Shown: one piece after another, positions 1-7,790 of the stretch
Numbering within the stretch: the stretch's first letter is position 1
Layout of the letters: each line of letters begins with the position of its first letter
Source of the DNA: Frankia sp. QA3
GTDB lineage: Bacteria; Actinomycetota; Actinomycetes; Frankiales; Frankiaceae
Length of the DNA: 64,000 nt
Direction: 5' to 3'
Assembly (NCBI RefSeq): GCF_000262465.1
Contig: NZ_CM001489.1
Span: forward strand, 1,559,234-1,623,233
Notes under the pieces: model-generated
Seen by the model: only the letters and a program-made list of their open reading frames with translations
What the model was told of the DNA's origin: nothing
Database searches by the model: none
Translations under genes and position numbers: made by a program

Positions 1-1
1 G

Positions 2-223
2 GTGGCCGTGGTCGGACTGCCCGATGACTAATGCGGCGAGCGGGTGTGCGCGGTGGTGGAGCGGGTGCACGGCGGGACCCACCTGGATTTGGCCGAGATG
101 TGACGCCACCTGCTCGCGCTGGGGCTGAGCCTCTACAAGCTGCCCGAGCAGCTCGAGATCACCGACGAGCTGCCCACCCACGGCTCGATGCTGGTGATCT
201 ACCACGACGTGGCCCGCCGCTAG
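2..223 (+). pseudogene. Remnant of the C-terminus of an acyl-CoA (AMP-forming) ligase
   Basis: Reading from base 2 gives the C-terminal signature of acyl-CoA ligases (VAVVGLPDD, then CGERVCAVVE, LYKLPEQLEI), closely resembling the end of the intact ligase at 50552-52180. The frame is broken by TAA and TGA codons, and the region that should carry the catalytic-lysine motif RNAMGK reads THGSMLV, so it cannot encode a working adenylation C-domain. The 5' part lies outside the window. A decayed paralogue is the simplest explanation. Confidence 0.7.
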
Positions 224-294
224 CTGCTCTGCCGCACCGGGGCGGACACGTGAGGCGCGCGCGGGGCCGGATATTACCTGGGGCGGGGCCTCGC

Positions 295-336
295 CGCCAC
301 CGCGAGGGGCCGCCACCGCGAGGGGCCGCCACCGCG
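295..336. repeat. Tandem repeat, 16-bp unit, about 2.6 copies
   Basis: The unit cgccaccgcgaggggc is repeated twice exactly and then partially. It is one of many short minisatellites at gene borders in this window. Confidence 0.8.
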
Positions 337-407
337 GTGGGCCGTCGACGCGCTGCGCCGGGCGTCGGCTGCATCGTCATGCACCTGACCGGATGGTCTG
401 AGTCATC

Positions 408-421
408 TGACGAACGCGTCA
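408..421. promoter_or_regulatory. TGAC-N6-GTCA dyad upstream of the SDR gene
   Basis: TGAC-gaacgc-GTCA is a perfect 4+4 dyad about 107 bp before the SDR start. The same arrangement occurs at 46029 and 49871, with near matches at 9420, 10599, 11748 and 46120. The binding protein is unknown; the spacing would fit a dimeric regulator. Confidence 0.35.
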
Positions 422-527
422 TCGGAAAAGGGCACTCAAATGCCCATCTCCGTATAAGTTTCCTCACCCCGTGGGATGTGGCATGCTTCACGAATCTGGC
501 AGCGTGTAAACGTCCGGGGAGGTCAAT

Positions 528-1322
528 GTGGATCTCGGGATCGCGGATCGTGTCGCGGTAGTGTCCGGCGGTAGCCGCGGCATCGGGCGTGCGGTCGCCG
601 AACTGCTCGCGGCCGAGGGGGTGCGGGTCGTCGTGACCGCCCGCGGCGCCGAGGCGGTCGGCGAGGTCGTGGAGACGATCCGCAAGAACGGCGGCGTCGC
701 GCACGGCGTGGCGGCGGACATGACGGTCGCCGAGGAGATCGAGCGGGTCGTGGCGCAGGCCCGGGAGCAGTTCGGGCCGCCGGACATCGCCGTCAGCAAC
801 GTCCACGGCCCCGGTCCCGGCGACTTCTTCGACCTCACCGGGGACGACTTCGCCCGCGCCTTCCGGGAGATGACCCTCAGCGTCGTCCACCTCACCCGGC
901 TGGTCGCGCCCGCCATGCGGGAACGCGGCTGGGGGCGGCTGGTCAACATCGGGTCGGGCGCGGCCAAGGAGCCGCCGCCCGAGCTCAAGCACATCCTCGC
1001 CAACACCGTGCGGGCGTCGGTGGTGACGCTCAACCGCTCGCTGGCCAACGAGTTCGGCCGCGACGGCGTCACCGTCAACACCATCGGCACCGGCTTCATC
1101 GCCACCGACCGGATGTGGGACTACGTCGGTGGGGTCGGGGCGCAGCGCGGCCTCGCGCCCGCCGACATGATGACCCAGTTCAGCACCGGTATCCCCGTCG
1201 GCCGCCCGGGACGCCCGGAGGAGATCGCCGCCGTCGTGGCCTTCCTCTGCTCGTCCTGGGCCGGCTACGTCACCGGTCAGCTCATCCCGGTCGACGGCGG
1301 AGCGCTGCGCTCGGCCTTCTGA
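528..1322 (+). CDS. SDR-family oxidoreductase (atypical, no YxxxK)
   Basis: This 264-aa Rossmann-fold protein begins at GTG, seven bases after a GGGGAGG ribosome-binding site. The cofactor loop GGSRGIG is at residues 14-20, and the C-terminal PVGRPGRPEEIA and GQLIPVDGG segments are typical of 3-oxoacyl-ACP reductase-like SDRs. Where classical members carry Ser...YxxxK, this protein reads SGAAKEPPPELKHILANTVR, so the catalytic Tyr and Lys are missing. An SDR subgroup with an SN-x-x-R pattern at this point is known to me, and this protein seems to belong there. It probably oxidises or reduces a hydroxyacyl/ketoacyl or alcohol substrate, but the substrate and the activity itself are uncertain. 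It precedes a P450 gene and may share its pathway. Confidence 0.85.
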   Translation: MDLGIADRVAVVSGGSRGIGRAVAELLAAEGVRVVVTARGAEAVGEVVETIRKNGGVAHGVAADMTVAEEIERVVAQAREQFGPPDIAVSNVHGPGPGDFFDLTGDDFARAFREMTLSVVHLTRLVAPAMRERGWGRLVNIGSGAAKEPPPELKHILANTVRASVVTLNRSLANEFGRDGVTVNTIGTGFIATDRMWDYVGGVGAQRGLAPADMMTQFSTGIPVGRPGRPEEIAAVVAFLCSSWAGYVTGQLIPVDGGALRSAF

Positions 1323-1373
1323 CCGGCATCGTTCGCCGGCCACCGCTCGGCGCGGCCGGCGTGTCCCGCATCG

Positions 1374-1448
1374 ACCAACGCAGCCAGCGGACCAACGCAG
1401 CCAGCGGACCAACGCAGCCAGCGGACCAACGCAGCCAGCGGACCAACG
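1374..1448. repeat. Tandem repeat, 17-bp unit, four full copies
   Basis: The unit accaacgcagccagcgg occurs four times exactly (1374-1441) followed by a partial copy, between the SDR stop and the P450 ribosome-binding site. Confidence 0.9.
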
Positions 1449-1464
1449 TACCCAGGGAGGCCAG

Positions 1465-2655
1465 ATGTCGTCGGCCGGAGAATCCCAGCCCCTCACCTTC
1501 GAGGACCTGCCCGTCCGCGACGACCGGGACGCCGCATGGCGGCTCATCCGCGAGCACGGGCCCATCGTCCAGCTCGAACCCGACGTCGCGCTCACCGATC
1601 ACGCGCTCGTGGAGGCCGCGTTCCGCAATCCGGCGGTGTTCTCCTCCCGGCAGGCCTTCGACACCCTCGGCAGCCCGCTCCCGCTGGTCCCCATCGCGTT
1701 CGACCCGCCGGAGCATGCCCGCTACCGGCACATCCTGCAGCCCTTCTTCAGCCCGCGCAGCATCAGGCCCCTGGAGCCGGAGTTACGCCGGCAGCTCGCC
1801 GAGCTCATCGCGCCGCTGCCGGCCCGGGGGGAATGCGACTTCGTCGCCGAAGTCGCGTCGGTCTTCCCGGTGCAGGTCTTCCTGACCTTCTTCGGGCTCC
1901 CGATGGAGATGCGCGACCAGTTCGTCGCGTGGAAGGACGCGATCCTCGCGTTGAGCGACCCGTCCGGGGTGATCAGCTCCGACGAGGCCGACCTGCGCCA
2001 CGCCGGCGAGCTGTTCACCTACCTGTCCGAGCTGGTGGCCGCCCGCCGCGGGGTTCCCGGCCCGGACGTGCTCAGCGAGCTGCTGTGCCTGGAGGGCTCC
2101 GACGCGCTCACCGACGCCGAGGTGATCGGCCTGTGCTTCCTGTTCGTCCTCGCCGGCCTGGACACGGTGACCGACGCCCTGGGCTTCGGAATGGAGCGCC
2201 TCGCGCGCAATCCCGACCGACGTCAGGAGATCGTCGACGACCCCACCCTCGTCCCCGCCGCCGTGGAGGAGCTGCTCCGCCTCGACCCGCCGGCGCCGTT
2301 CGTGCCGCGGATCACCACCGCGGCGACCGACCTCGGCGGGCGCACGCTGCCCGCCGGCACCCGGGTCACCGCCTACATCGCCGCGGTCAACCGCGACGAG
2401 GCGCGCTACCCCGATCCGTACACGATCGACTTCCACCGCGGCGACAACCCGCACGCCAGCTTCGGCGTCGGCGTGCACCGCTGCCTCGGCTCCCACCTCG
2501 CCCGCCTCGAGATGCGCCTGGTCTACGAGGAGTGGCACCGGCTCATCCCGCACTACGACATCGCGCCCGGGTTCTCGCCCGCGGTGAAGTTCCCCCGCGG
2601 CACGGTCGGCCTGGAGGCCCTTCCGCTCATCCTCACCCCGGGCGGGGCGCGATGA
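1465..2655 (+). CDS. Cytochrome P450
   Basis: A 396-aa soluble bacterial class I P450, of normal length. The I-helix oxygen-binding segment AGLDT is near residues 230-234, the K-helix ExxR near 269-272 (EELLR), and the heme loop FGVGVHRCLG has the thiolate ligand Cys340. The start is ATG, shortly after a GGAGG sequence. It should hydroxylate a hydrophobic substrate with electrons from the ferredoxin encoded immediately downstream, whose ATG overlaps this stop codon (ATGA). A general ferredoxin-NADP reductase candidate is at 46915. The substrate cannot be read from the sequence. Confidence 0.95.
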   Translation: MSSAGESQPLTFEDLPVRDDRDAAWRLIREHGPIVQLEPDVALTDHALVEAAFRNPAVFSSRQAFDTLGSPLPLVPIAFDPPEHARYRHILQPFFSPRSIRPLEPELRRQLAELIAPLPARGECDFVAEVASVFPVQVFLTFFGLPMEMRDQFVAWKDAILALSDPSGVISSDEADLRHAGELFTYLSELVAARRGVPGPDVLSELLCLEGSDALTDAEVIGLCFLFVLAGLDTVTDALGFGMERLARNPDRRQEIVDDPTLVPAAVEELLRLDPPAPFVPRITTAATDLGGRTLPAGTRVTAYIAAVNRDEARYPDPYTIDFHRGDNPHASFGVGVHRCLGSHLARLEMRLVYEEWHRLIPHYDIAPGFSPAVKFPRGTVGLEALPLILTPGGAR

Positions 2656-2861
2656 GGGTCGCCATCGACCACGAGCTCTGCGTCGGGCACGGGTTGTGCT
2701 ACATGCTCGCCCCCGACGTCTTCCGCGACGACGACGAGGGCTACGGCCAGGTCGTCGCCGACGGCCCGCTCACCGCCGGCCGCGTCGAGGGCGCCCGGCG
2801 AGGCGCCGGGTCGTGCCCCGAACGCGCGATCACCCTCACCGCCGACCCCACCGGCGGCTGA
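2652..2861 (+). CDS. [3Fe-4S] ferredoxin, P450 redox partner
   Basis: A 69-aa ferredoxin with the motif CVGHGLC followed much later by SCPERAI, i.e. C-x2-H-x2-C...C-P. Histidine in place of the second cysteine is the usual signature of the single [3Fe-4S] cluster ferredoxins that feed actinobacterial P450s. It is translationally coupled to the P450 by a 4-bp ATGA overlap, which argues for a dedicated redox partner. Confidence 0.93.
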   Translation: MRVAIDHELCVGHGLCYMLAPDVFRDDDEGYGQVVADGPLTAGRVEGARRGAGSCPERAITLTADPTGG

Positions 2862-3020
2862 CCGCCTCCTGACCGCCTCCTGACCGACGGCGGCGCCCGG
2901 TGGGGGTCGCGGTGCGTGGCGGCGCGCCCGTCCGCGGCATCCCGATTTCTCCGCTCACGCCCGTGGCGTGGGGGAGGCGCTGGATACGACAACCCGATGA
3001 AGATGAAGAAGGGCACCTGA

Positions 3021-4253
3021 GTGAAGCGCCAGATATTACGACCGGTGGTATGTCTCGTGGCTCTGGTCCTCGCGGTCGCCGCGTGCGGCAGCTCGGGGGG
3101 CGGTTCCGGCGGCGGTTCCGGGGGCGGCGCCTCGGCGGCCCCCGCGGCGCCGAAGTCGCCGGCGCCGACCGGCAGCCCGCTGGTGATCGGCTCGGTGGGG
3201 CAGTACAGCGGGTTCGCCGGCGTCATCTCCAAGGCGACGCCGGACGCGGTGCAGGCGTGGGCGCAGTGGACCAACGACCGGGGCGGCATCAACGGCCACC
3301 CGATCAAGGTCGTCGTCCGCGACGACGGCAACGACCCGGCCAAGGCCCTGGCCGCCGTCAAGGGGATAGTCGAGAACGACAAGGCCATCGCGCTCGTCGG
3401 CACCCACGCCTCCGGCCTGGAGTCGGCCTGGAAGGACTACATCGAGTCGAAGAAGATCCCGGTGATCGGTGGTTCCGCCACCGCGGCGCTGTGGCTGACC
3501 GACCCGAACTTCTTCCCGACCTCCGACACCGCCGTCAACTACGTCGTGTCCGAGGTGAACGCCGCCAAGATCGCCGGTAAGAAGAAGCTCGGCATGGTCG
3601 TCTGCGCCGAGCTGCCCGCCTGCGCGCAGGGACTCACGCTCGCCGGCGGCATCGCCACGAGGCTGGGCCTGCAGTTCGCCGCCGGCCTGGCGATCTCGTC
3701 GTCGTCGCCCAACTACACCTCCCAGTGCCTCAACATGCGCTCGGCCGGAGTGGACTCGATCATCCTCAACAGCTCGGGTGAGGTCAGCGAGCGCTTCGTC
3801 GCGGACTGCGCGAAGCAGAACTACCGGCCGCAGCTGATCTCGCCGGGCCAGAGCTTCCTCGACAAGCTGCTGGACAACGCCAACTACGACGGCGCCTACA
3901 TCGCGAACGACTCGTTCAACTGGTTCGGCGACGCCCCGGAGACGGCGGACTTCCTCCAGGCGATGAAGACCTACAAGCCGGACACCCCGCTCAACGCCAG
4001 CGCCAGCGCCGGCTGGGCCGCGGGCGTCATGTTCGGCAAGGCCGCCGCGAAGATCGGACCCAGCCCGACCTCCGCGGACCTCTACGCCGGGCTCTACGCC
4101 CAGCCGGCGAAGAACACCCTCGGCGGCCTGATCCCGCCGACCACCTACGCGAAGGACAAGCCGGCGGTCTCCGTCCCGTGCGGCTGGTACGGAGTGATCA
4201 AGAACGGCAAGCTCACCACTCCCCACGGCGCGGGCGCCATCTGCGTCGAGTAA
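3021..4253 (+). CDS. Branched-chain amino-acid-type ABC transporter substrate-binding lipoprotein
   Basis: A 410-aa lipoprotein. The GTG start is preceded by AAGAAGGG. A short basic N-terminus and hydrophobic stretch end in the lipobox LAVAAC, followed by a Gly/Ser-rich linker, so Cys22 should be lipidated. The mature part matches the type I periplasmic binding fold of the Leu/Ile/Val family (VIGSVGQYSGF, then GGINGHPIKVVVRDD). It is a paralogue of the protein at 48471-49691. No permease or ATPase genes lie beside it, so it must work with a transporter encoded elsewhere or act as a sensor. In Actinobacteria such orphans are common near lipid and aromatic catabolism genes. The ligand is unknown. 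Confidence 0.9.
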   Translation: MKRQILRPVVCLVALVLAVAACGSSGGGSGGGSGGGASAAPAAPKSPAPTGSPLVIGSVGQYSGFAGVISKATPDAVQAWAQWTNDRGGINGHPIKVVVRDDGNDPAKALAAVKGIVENDKAIALVGTHASGLESAWKDYIESKKIPVIGGSATAALWLTDPNFFPTSDTAVNYVVSEVNAAKIAGKKKLGMVVCAELPACAQGLTLAGGIATRLGLQFAAGLAISSSSPNYTSQCLNMRSAGVDSIILNSSGEVSERFVADCAKQNYRPQLISPGQSFLDKLLDNANYDGAYIANDSFNWFGDAPETADFLQAMKTYKPDTPLNASASAGWAAGVMFGKAAAKIGPSPTSADLYAGLYAQPAKNTLGGLIPPTTYAKDKPAVSVPCGWYGVIKNGKLTTPHGAGAICVE

Positions 4254-4262
4254 CGGCAGCGG

Positions 4263-4303
4263 CGAGCCCGTGCCGGTGGGAGCCCCCCGCCGGCACGGGC
4301 TCG
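4263..4303. terminator. Hairpin terminator after the binding-protein gene
   Basis: A perfect 14-bp stem (cgagcccgtgccgg / ccggcacgggctcg) encloses a 13-nt loop and starts 9 bp after the stop codon at 4253. There is no U-tract, as is usual in high-GC actinobacteria. Confidence 0.8.
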
Positions 4304-4617
4304 CGCGGGCCAGCTCCACCGCCTGCGGCACGCGCCGGACGATACATAGTCGCCATGTCAGATTTGGTGACGTTCCGCCTACGGAGTAGGGGGACCTCCG
4401 CTCGCTCCGCCCGCCGTGGGGAGCGGGGGCGCACCCTCCCGCCCCACCCGGCCAGGGGGAGGAACGGTTGCGGGATCGCGTTGGCGTGGCGGTGTAGGGG
4501 CTACCGAGCCCGACTTCGCACGGTAACGGCGCCGGTGGCGATGTGAGGTGAGCCGGTAGGACTCGGTGTTGTGTGACAGATCTGTTAGAAATGGGAGGGG
4601 TCGGTGGCCATCGGCCC
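4304..4617. other. Intergenic, no gene recognised
   Basis: Between two terminator hairpins. Short open frames exist but none has both a credible ribosome-binding site and a recognisable product. A partial TGAC-N6-GTTA match (4574-4587) lies here without a gene start beside it. Confidence 0.4.
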
Positions 4618-4658
4618 GCGGGCCGCGGCTGCCATCCGGGTACAGCGCCGCGGCCCGC
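4618..4658 (-). terminator. Hairpin terminator of the arsenic operon
   Basis: A perfect 12-bp stem (gcgggccgcggc / gccgcggcccgc) with a 17-nt loop, placed 40 bp beyond the arsC stop codon on the minus strand. Confidence 0.7.
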
Positions 4659-4697
4659 TCATCGTTCGGCCCCGGCAGCCCCGGTCAGGTGGCCCGG

Positions 4698-5108
4698 TCA
4701 GGTGGCGGCGGGGAGAAGCTCGGCGAGGAGTTCGTCGATGCGGGTGCGGATCTCGTCGCGGATCGGGCGGACGGCGTCGATGCCCTGGCCGGCGGGGTCG
4801 TCGAGCTTCCAGTCCTCGTAGCGCTTGCCCGGGAAGATCGGGCAGGCGTCGCCGCAGCCCATGGTGATGACGACGTCGGAGGCCTCGACGGCGTCCACGG
4901 TGAGGATCTTCGGGGTCTGGTCGGTGAGGTCGATGCCGACCTCGGCCATGGCCGCGACCGCGGTGGGGTTGATCCGGTCGGCGGGGGCGGAGCCGGCGGA
5001 GCGGACCTCGACGCGGTCGCCGGCGAGATGGGTGAGCCAGCCGGCGGCCATCTGGGAGCGGCCGGCGTTGTGGATGCAGACGAACAGCACGGACGGTTTC
5101 GCGGTCAT
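4698..5108 (-). CDS. arsC: Arsenate reductase (LMW-phosphatase fold)
   Basis: A 136-aa protein of the low-molecular-weight tyrosine-phosphatase-like ArsC class. The P-loop is VCIHNAGRS, with catalytic Cys11 and Arg17 (C-x5-R). A second cysteine pair in TMGCGDACP (Cys85 and Cys89) resembles the relay cysteines of thioredoxin-linked arsenate reductases; actinobacterial relatives can instead use mycothiol. It reduces arsenate to arsenite in the cytoplasm. The ATG is preceded by AAAGGAT. It is the last gene of a minus-strand operon after the CadI/ArsI-like and aquaporin genes, so the arsenite formed could leave through the aquaporin. Confidence 0.93.
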   Translation of the reverse strand: MTAKPSVLFVCIHNAGRSQMAAGWLTHLAGDRVEVRSAGSAPADRINPTAVAAMAEVGIDLTDQTPKILTVDAVEASDVVITMGCGDACPIFPGKRYEDWKLDDPAGQGIDAVRPIRDEIRTRIDELLAELLPAAT

Positions 5109-5164
5109 CGAGGAATGATCCTTTCGTGGGGTGGATGCTGCGTCGGCCGGCCGAGGCAGGTCGC

Positions 5165-5950
5165 TCACGAGGCGCCCCGGCGCGCCCGCGGCTCGGCGCC
5201 GTTTCCGCTGGCCGCCGGGTCGGGAGGGGGCAGCAGGATCTGCGCGGTCTGGGCGCGGGCCGCGGCCGTGGGCGGGTAGAACAGCCGGACCAGCCCGCAG
5301 CCAACCGCCCCGCCGACGGCCTGCGCGGCGATGAACGCCGGGGTGGAGGCGGGGGCGATCCCGGCGAAGCTGTCGGAGAACATCCGCCCGAGGGTGATCG
5401 CCGGGTTCGCGAAACTCGTCGAGCTGGTGAACCAGTACGCCGCCCCGATGTAGGCGCCGACCGCCGCCGGGGCCCGTTCGGCCCGCCCCGACCGGGCCAG
5501 CGCGAAGATCAGCAGGATCAGCCCGGCGGTCGCGACGACCTCGGCGAGCAGATGCGCCCCCGACGCACGGTGGTGCGTCGCGATCGACACCGCCGACCGG
5601 TCGAACATCAGGTTCGCCAGCACCGCCCCGGCGACACAGCCGGCGACCTGCGCGGGCAGGTAGGCGGCGGCGTCGCGCCACGACAGCCCGCCGAACGCGG
5701 CGTCGACGAGGCTGACGACCGGGTTGACATGCGCCCCGGACACGGGGCCGACCATCAGGATGACGGCGAACAGGCCGGCGGCGGTCGCCGCGGCGTTCTC
5801 CACCAGCTGCAACCCGACCTGGCCCGGACTGAGCTGGACCGCGGCGATCCCCGACCCGACGACCAGGGCGGTCAGCAGCATGCTGCCCACCGCCTCGGCG
5901 GCCAGCCGCCGCGCCAGCGCCGGCCGACCATCCTGCTCGATGTCCGCCAC
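5165..5950 (-). CDS. Aquaporin/MIP-family channel, probable arsenite efflux (AqpS-like)
   Basis: About 261 aa from a GTG five bases after the upstream stop codon; the longer open frame upstream is arginine-rich and not membrane-like, so this start is preferred. It has about six hydrophobic segments and the two pore half-helix motifs as GAHVNPVV and TSFANPAITLGR, the latter with the conserved selectivity-filter Arg. MIP channels inside ars operons, such as rhizobial AqpS, export arsenite down its gradient after ArsC has made it; this gene sits between a CadI/ArsI-like gene and arsC, which supports that role. No other arsenite pump (ArsB/Acr3) is encoded here. Confidence 0.9.
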   Translation of the reverse strand: MADIEQDGRPALARRLAAEAVGSMLLTALVVGSGIAAVQLSPGQVGLQLVENAAATAAGLFAVILMVGPVSGAHVNPVVSLVDAAFGGLSWRDAAAYLPAQVAGCVAGAVLANLMFDRSAVSIATHHRASGAHLLAEVVATAGLILLIFALARSGRAERAPAAVGAYIGAAYWFTSSTSFANPAITLGRMFSDSFAGIAPASTPAFIAAQAVGGAVGCGLVRLFYPPTAAARAQTAQILLPPPDPAASGNGAEPRARRGAS

Positions 5951-5955
5951 GGGGT

Positions 5956-6492
5956 TCAGCGGGTGCCGGCGGGCGCCGGTTCGATCGCGACGTCGACGGT
6001 GTCGGCGGTGGTGTCGGCGGCCGGGCCGCAGTCCACCCCCGGTCCGCAGGCGCAGGCCGACCCCGGGCCGCCGCCGGGCTCGACCATCCGCAGGGTCGGC
6101 ATCGACCCGTCGACGACGTCGGACAGCACCGTGTAGACCTCCCACGGCGCGCCGTCGGGGTCGTCGACCCAGACCTTGTCCTGCACCGCGTAGCAGCAGG
6201 CGGTGTTCTCCTCGACCGCGGTTTCCAGGCCGGCGCCCGCCAGCCGGGTCGTGGCGGCGGTGACCTCCTCGGTGGTCTCGACCTCGATGCCGAGATGGTT
6301 CAACGCTCCCGCGACACCGCTGCCGCGGACGTCCGGGTTCTCGATCAGCACCAGCTTCAACGGCGGCACGTCGACCGCGAAGTTCGCGTACCCCGGCCGA
6401 CGCTTCGCCGGCTGGACCCCGAACAACTTCGAGTAGAACTCCACCGCCGCGTCCACGTCGGACACGTTCAACGCCAGCTGCATCCGCGCCAT
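5956..6492 (-). CDS. ArsI/CadI-family vicinal-oxygen-chelate metalloprotein
   Basis: A 178-aa VOC-fold protein that begins MARMQLALNVSD after a GAGGTG ribosome-binding site. The segments KRRPGYANFAV, PPLKLVLIENP and especially the vicinal cysteine pair in ENTACCYAVQDKVWV match the CadI/ArsI family. Known members are metal- or arsenic-inducible; ArsI enzymes cleave the C-As bond of trivalent organoarsenicals. The C-terminal tail adds further cysteines (SACACGPGVDCGP), which could bind metal. As first gene of the operon, divergent from arsR, it should be derepressed by As(III) or Cd(II). Which of the two activities it has cannot be decided here. Confidence 0.88.
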   Translation of the reverse strand: MARMQLALNVSDVDAAVEFYSKLFGVQPAKRRPGYANFAVDVPPLKLVLIENPDVRGSGVAGALNHLGIEVETTEEVTAATTRLAGAGLETAVEENTACCYAVQDKVWVDDPDGAPWEVYTVLSDVVDGSMPTLRMVEPGGGPGSACACGPGVDCGPAADTTADTVDVAIEPAPAGTR

Positions 6493-6508
6493 CACGATCA
6501 CCTCACAC

Positions 6509-6569
6509 ATTGACAGTCGTCTATGTCCTGGCGGACGGAGCATGTCCGCAGACATAGACCGCTGTCAAT
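6509..6569. promoter_or_regulatory. Divergent ars promoter region with paired ArsR-type operators
   Basis: Two 19-bp elements, attgacagtcgtctatgtc (6509-6527) and gacatagaccgctgtcaat (6551-6569), are inverted copies of each other with 17 of 19 positions matching. Each also contains a GACA...TGTC half-dyad. They sit between the divergent CadI/ArsI-like and arsR genes, one near each start, as expected for ArsR autoregulation and operon repression. Confidence 0.7.
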
Positions 6570-6591
6570 CCCTCGTGGCATGCTGGACCTC

Positions 6592-7032
6592 ATGGCCACG
6601 ACCTCGATGCCCGCCCCCGCGGCGTCCACCGACCGGCCGGACTCCGCCGGCGGCGACCTGGCCGGCGCGCTCGGGGCCTGCTGCACCCCGCTGGCCGCCG
6701 CACCCCTGTCCGCCCACGACGCCGACCAGCTCGCCGCCGTGCTCAAGGCCATCGCCGTCCCCGCCCGACTACGACTCCTGTCGATGATCTACGCCCGCGG
6801 CGGCGGCGAAGCCTGCGTCTGCGAACTCACCGAACCCCTCGGGCTGACCCAGCCGACCGTCAGCCACCATCTGAAGGTCCTCGTCGACGCCGGCCTGATC
6901 AGCCGGGACAAACGCGGCGTCTGGGCCTACTACCGCCCGGTGCCCGGCGCCCTCGCCGCCCTCGGCGCACTGTTCAACCCCCAGCCCGGCGCCACCACCG
7001 GCACGCCGTCGGAGAGCTGCGCGCAGTGCTAG
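6592..7032 (+). CDS. arsR: ArsR-family metal-responsive repressor
   Basis: About 146 aa from the ATG at 6592; an in-frame ATG at 6580 is an alternative. The winged helix contains [15 protein letters not shown] and the recognition region [20 protein letters not shown], ending in [12 protein letters not shown]. The As(III)-binding cysteines of the classical site are present as EACVCEL, and more cysteines occur at the N-terminus (GACCTP) and at the extreme C-terminus (ESCAQC), so the metal site may be extended. It should bind the divergent operators at 6509-6569 and release them on metalloid binding. Confidence 0.92.
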   Translation: MATTSMPAPAASTDRPDSAGGDLAGALGACCTPLAAAPLSAHDADQLAAVLKAIAVPARLRLLSMIYARGGGEACVCELTEPLGLTQPTVSHHLKVLVDAGLISRDKRGVWAYYRPVPGALAALGALFNPQPGATTGTPSESCAQC

Positions 7033-7180
7033 TGCGGTAGGTCGACTGACATACTTCCCCCGACACCCCCGGTTGTCGTCCGCGGGTGTGCGGAGGTCCG
7101 CGGCGGCGGTTCGTCCGGCTCTGGCCGGGGTGGGTCTGCTGCCGCAGGACTGGTCCCATCATCGAGGAAAGGCTGGTTGC

Positions 7181-7510
7181 GTGGGCGTATCGATTGAGAT
7201 CCTTTCGCCGGGGGACGGCAAGACCTTCCCCAAGAAAGGGGACGCGGTGACGATTCACTATGTCGGCACCTTGCTCAGCAACGGAAAGAAGTTCGACTCC
7301 TCCCGTGACAGGGGAGAGCCGTTCAGGACCGAGATCGGTGTCGGCAGGGTGATCAAGGGGTGGGATGAGGGGGTCCCCCAGCTGTCACTCGGCGAGAAGG
7401 CGGTGCTCACCATCACACCTGACTACGGGTATGGCCCCAGGGGCTTCCCGCCCGTCATCCCGCCCAATTCCGACCTCGTCTTCGAGGTGGAACTACTCGG
7501 GATCGGGTGA
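7181..7510 (+). CDS. FKBP12-like peptidyl-prolyl cis-trans isomerase, eukaryote-like
   Basis: A 109-aa single-domain FKBP from a GTG about ten bases after AAAGG. The whole FK506/rapamycin pocket of FKBP12 is present at equivalent places: Tyr27, Phe38, Asp39, Phe48, Val57, Ile58, Trp61, Tyr84 and Phe101. Segments such as [37 protein letters not shown] and [14 protein letters not shown] are almost textbook eukaryotic, and particularly fungal, FKBP12. No signal peptide or trigger-factor context is visible, so a cytosolic isomerase is expected. It stands alone after arsR. The resemblance to fungal proteins is from memory and needs an alignment. Confidence 0.95.
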   Translation: MGVSIEILSPGDGKTFPKKGDAVTIHYVGTLLSNGKKFDSSRDRGEPFRTEIGVGRVIKGWDEGVPQLSLGEKAVLTITPDYGYGPRGFPPVIPPNSDLVFEVELLGIG

Positions 7511-7730
7511 CATGACGGCATCGGACGACCGATAGGAGATCGGCTCCGGGGTCGCGCAGTGGCCGCCAGCCGTCAATCGTCCAGACGGCGGTGAAGCTGT
7601 GGCGGCCCCGGCACGTCGAGGTTCCTGCGCGTGAGCGTGGACAGCCCGACCGCGGGCGTCCGCCGAACGTGGTGCGCTGGGAGATGGCGGTGCGCCAACC
7701 CTCGCACCCACCTTCCCGGCCACCAACTCC

Positions 7731-7790
7731 CTTCCCGGCCACGACCTTCCCGGCCACGACCTTCCCGGCCACGACCTTCCCGGCCACGAA
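7731..7790. repeat. Tandem repeat, 15-bp unit, four copies
   Basis: The unit cttcccggccacgac is repeated four times, the last copy ending in one changed base; a related cttcccggccacc lies just upstream. Confidence 0.9.

Larger units (their letters stand above)
224..527. other. Intergenic region ahead of the SDR gene
   Basis: No gene is recognised. The stretch contains a short 16-bp tandem array (295-336), a TGAC-N6-GTCA dyad (408-421), and, next to the SDR start, a GGGGAGG ribosome-binding site (516-522). The promoter of the SDR gene should lie here. Confidence 0.5.

Noticed and set aside
159..1595. Long minus-strand open frame across the SDR gene
   Set aside because: Its sequence is Arg/Gly/Asp-rich shadow translation of a clear SDR gene on the plus strand; no domain and no ribosome-binding site.
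4574..4587. TGAC-N6-GTTA element after the binding-protein gene
   Set aside because: It resembles the recurring dyad but lies between two terminators with no gene start nearby, so it was not counted as an operator.
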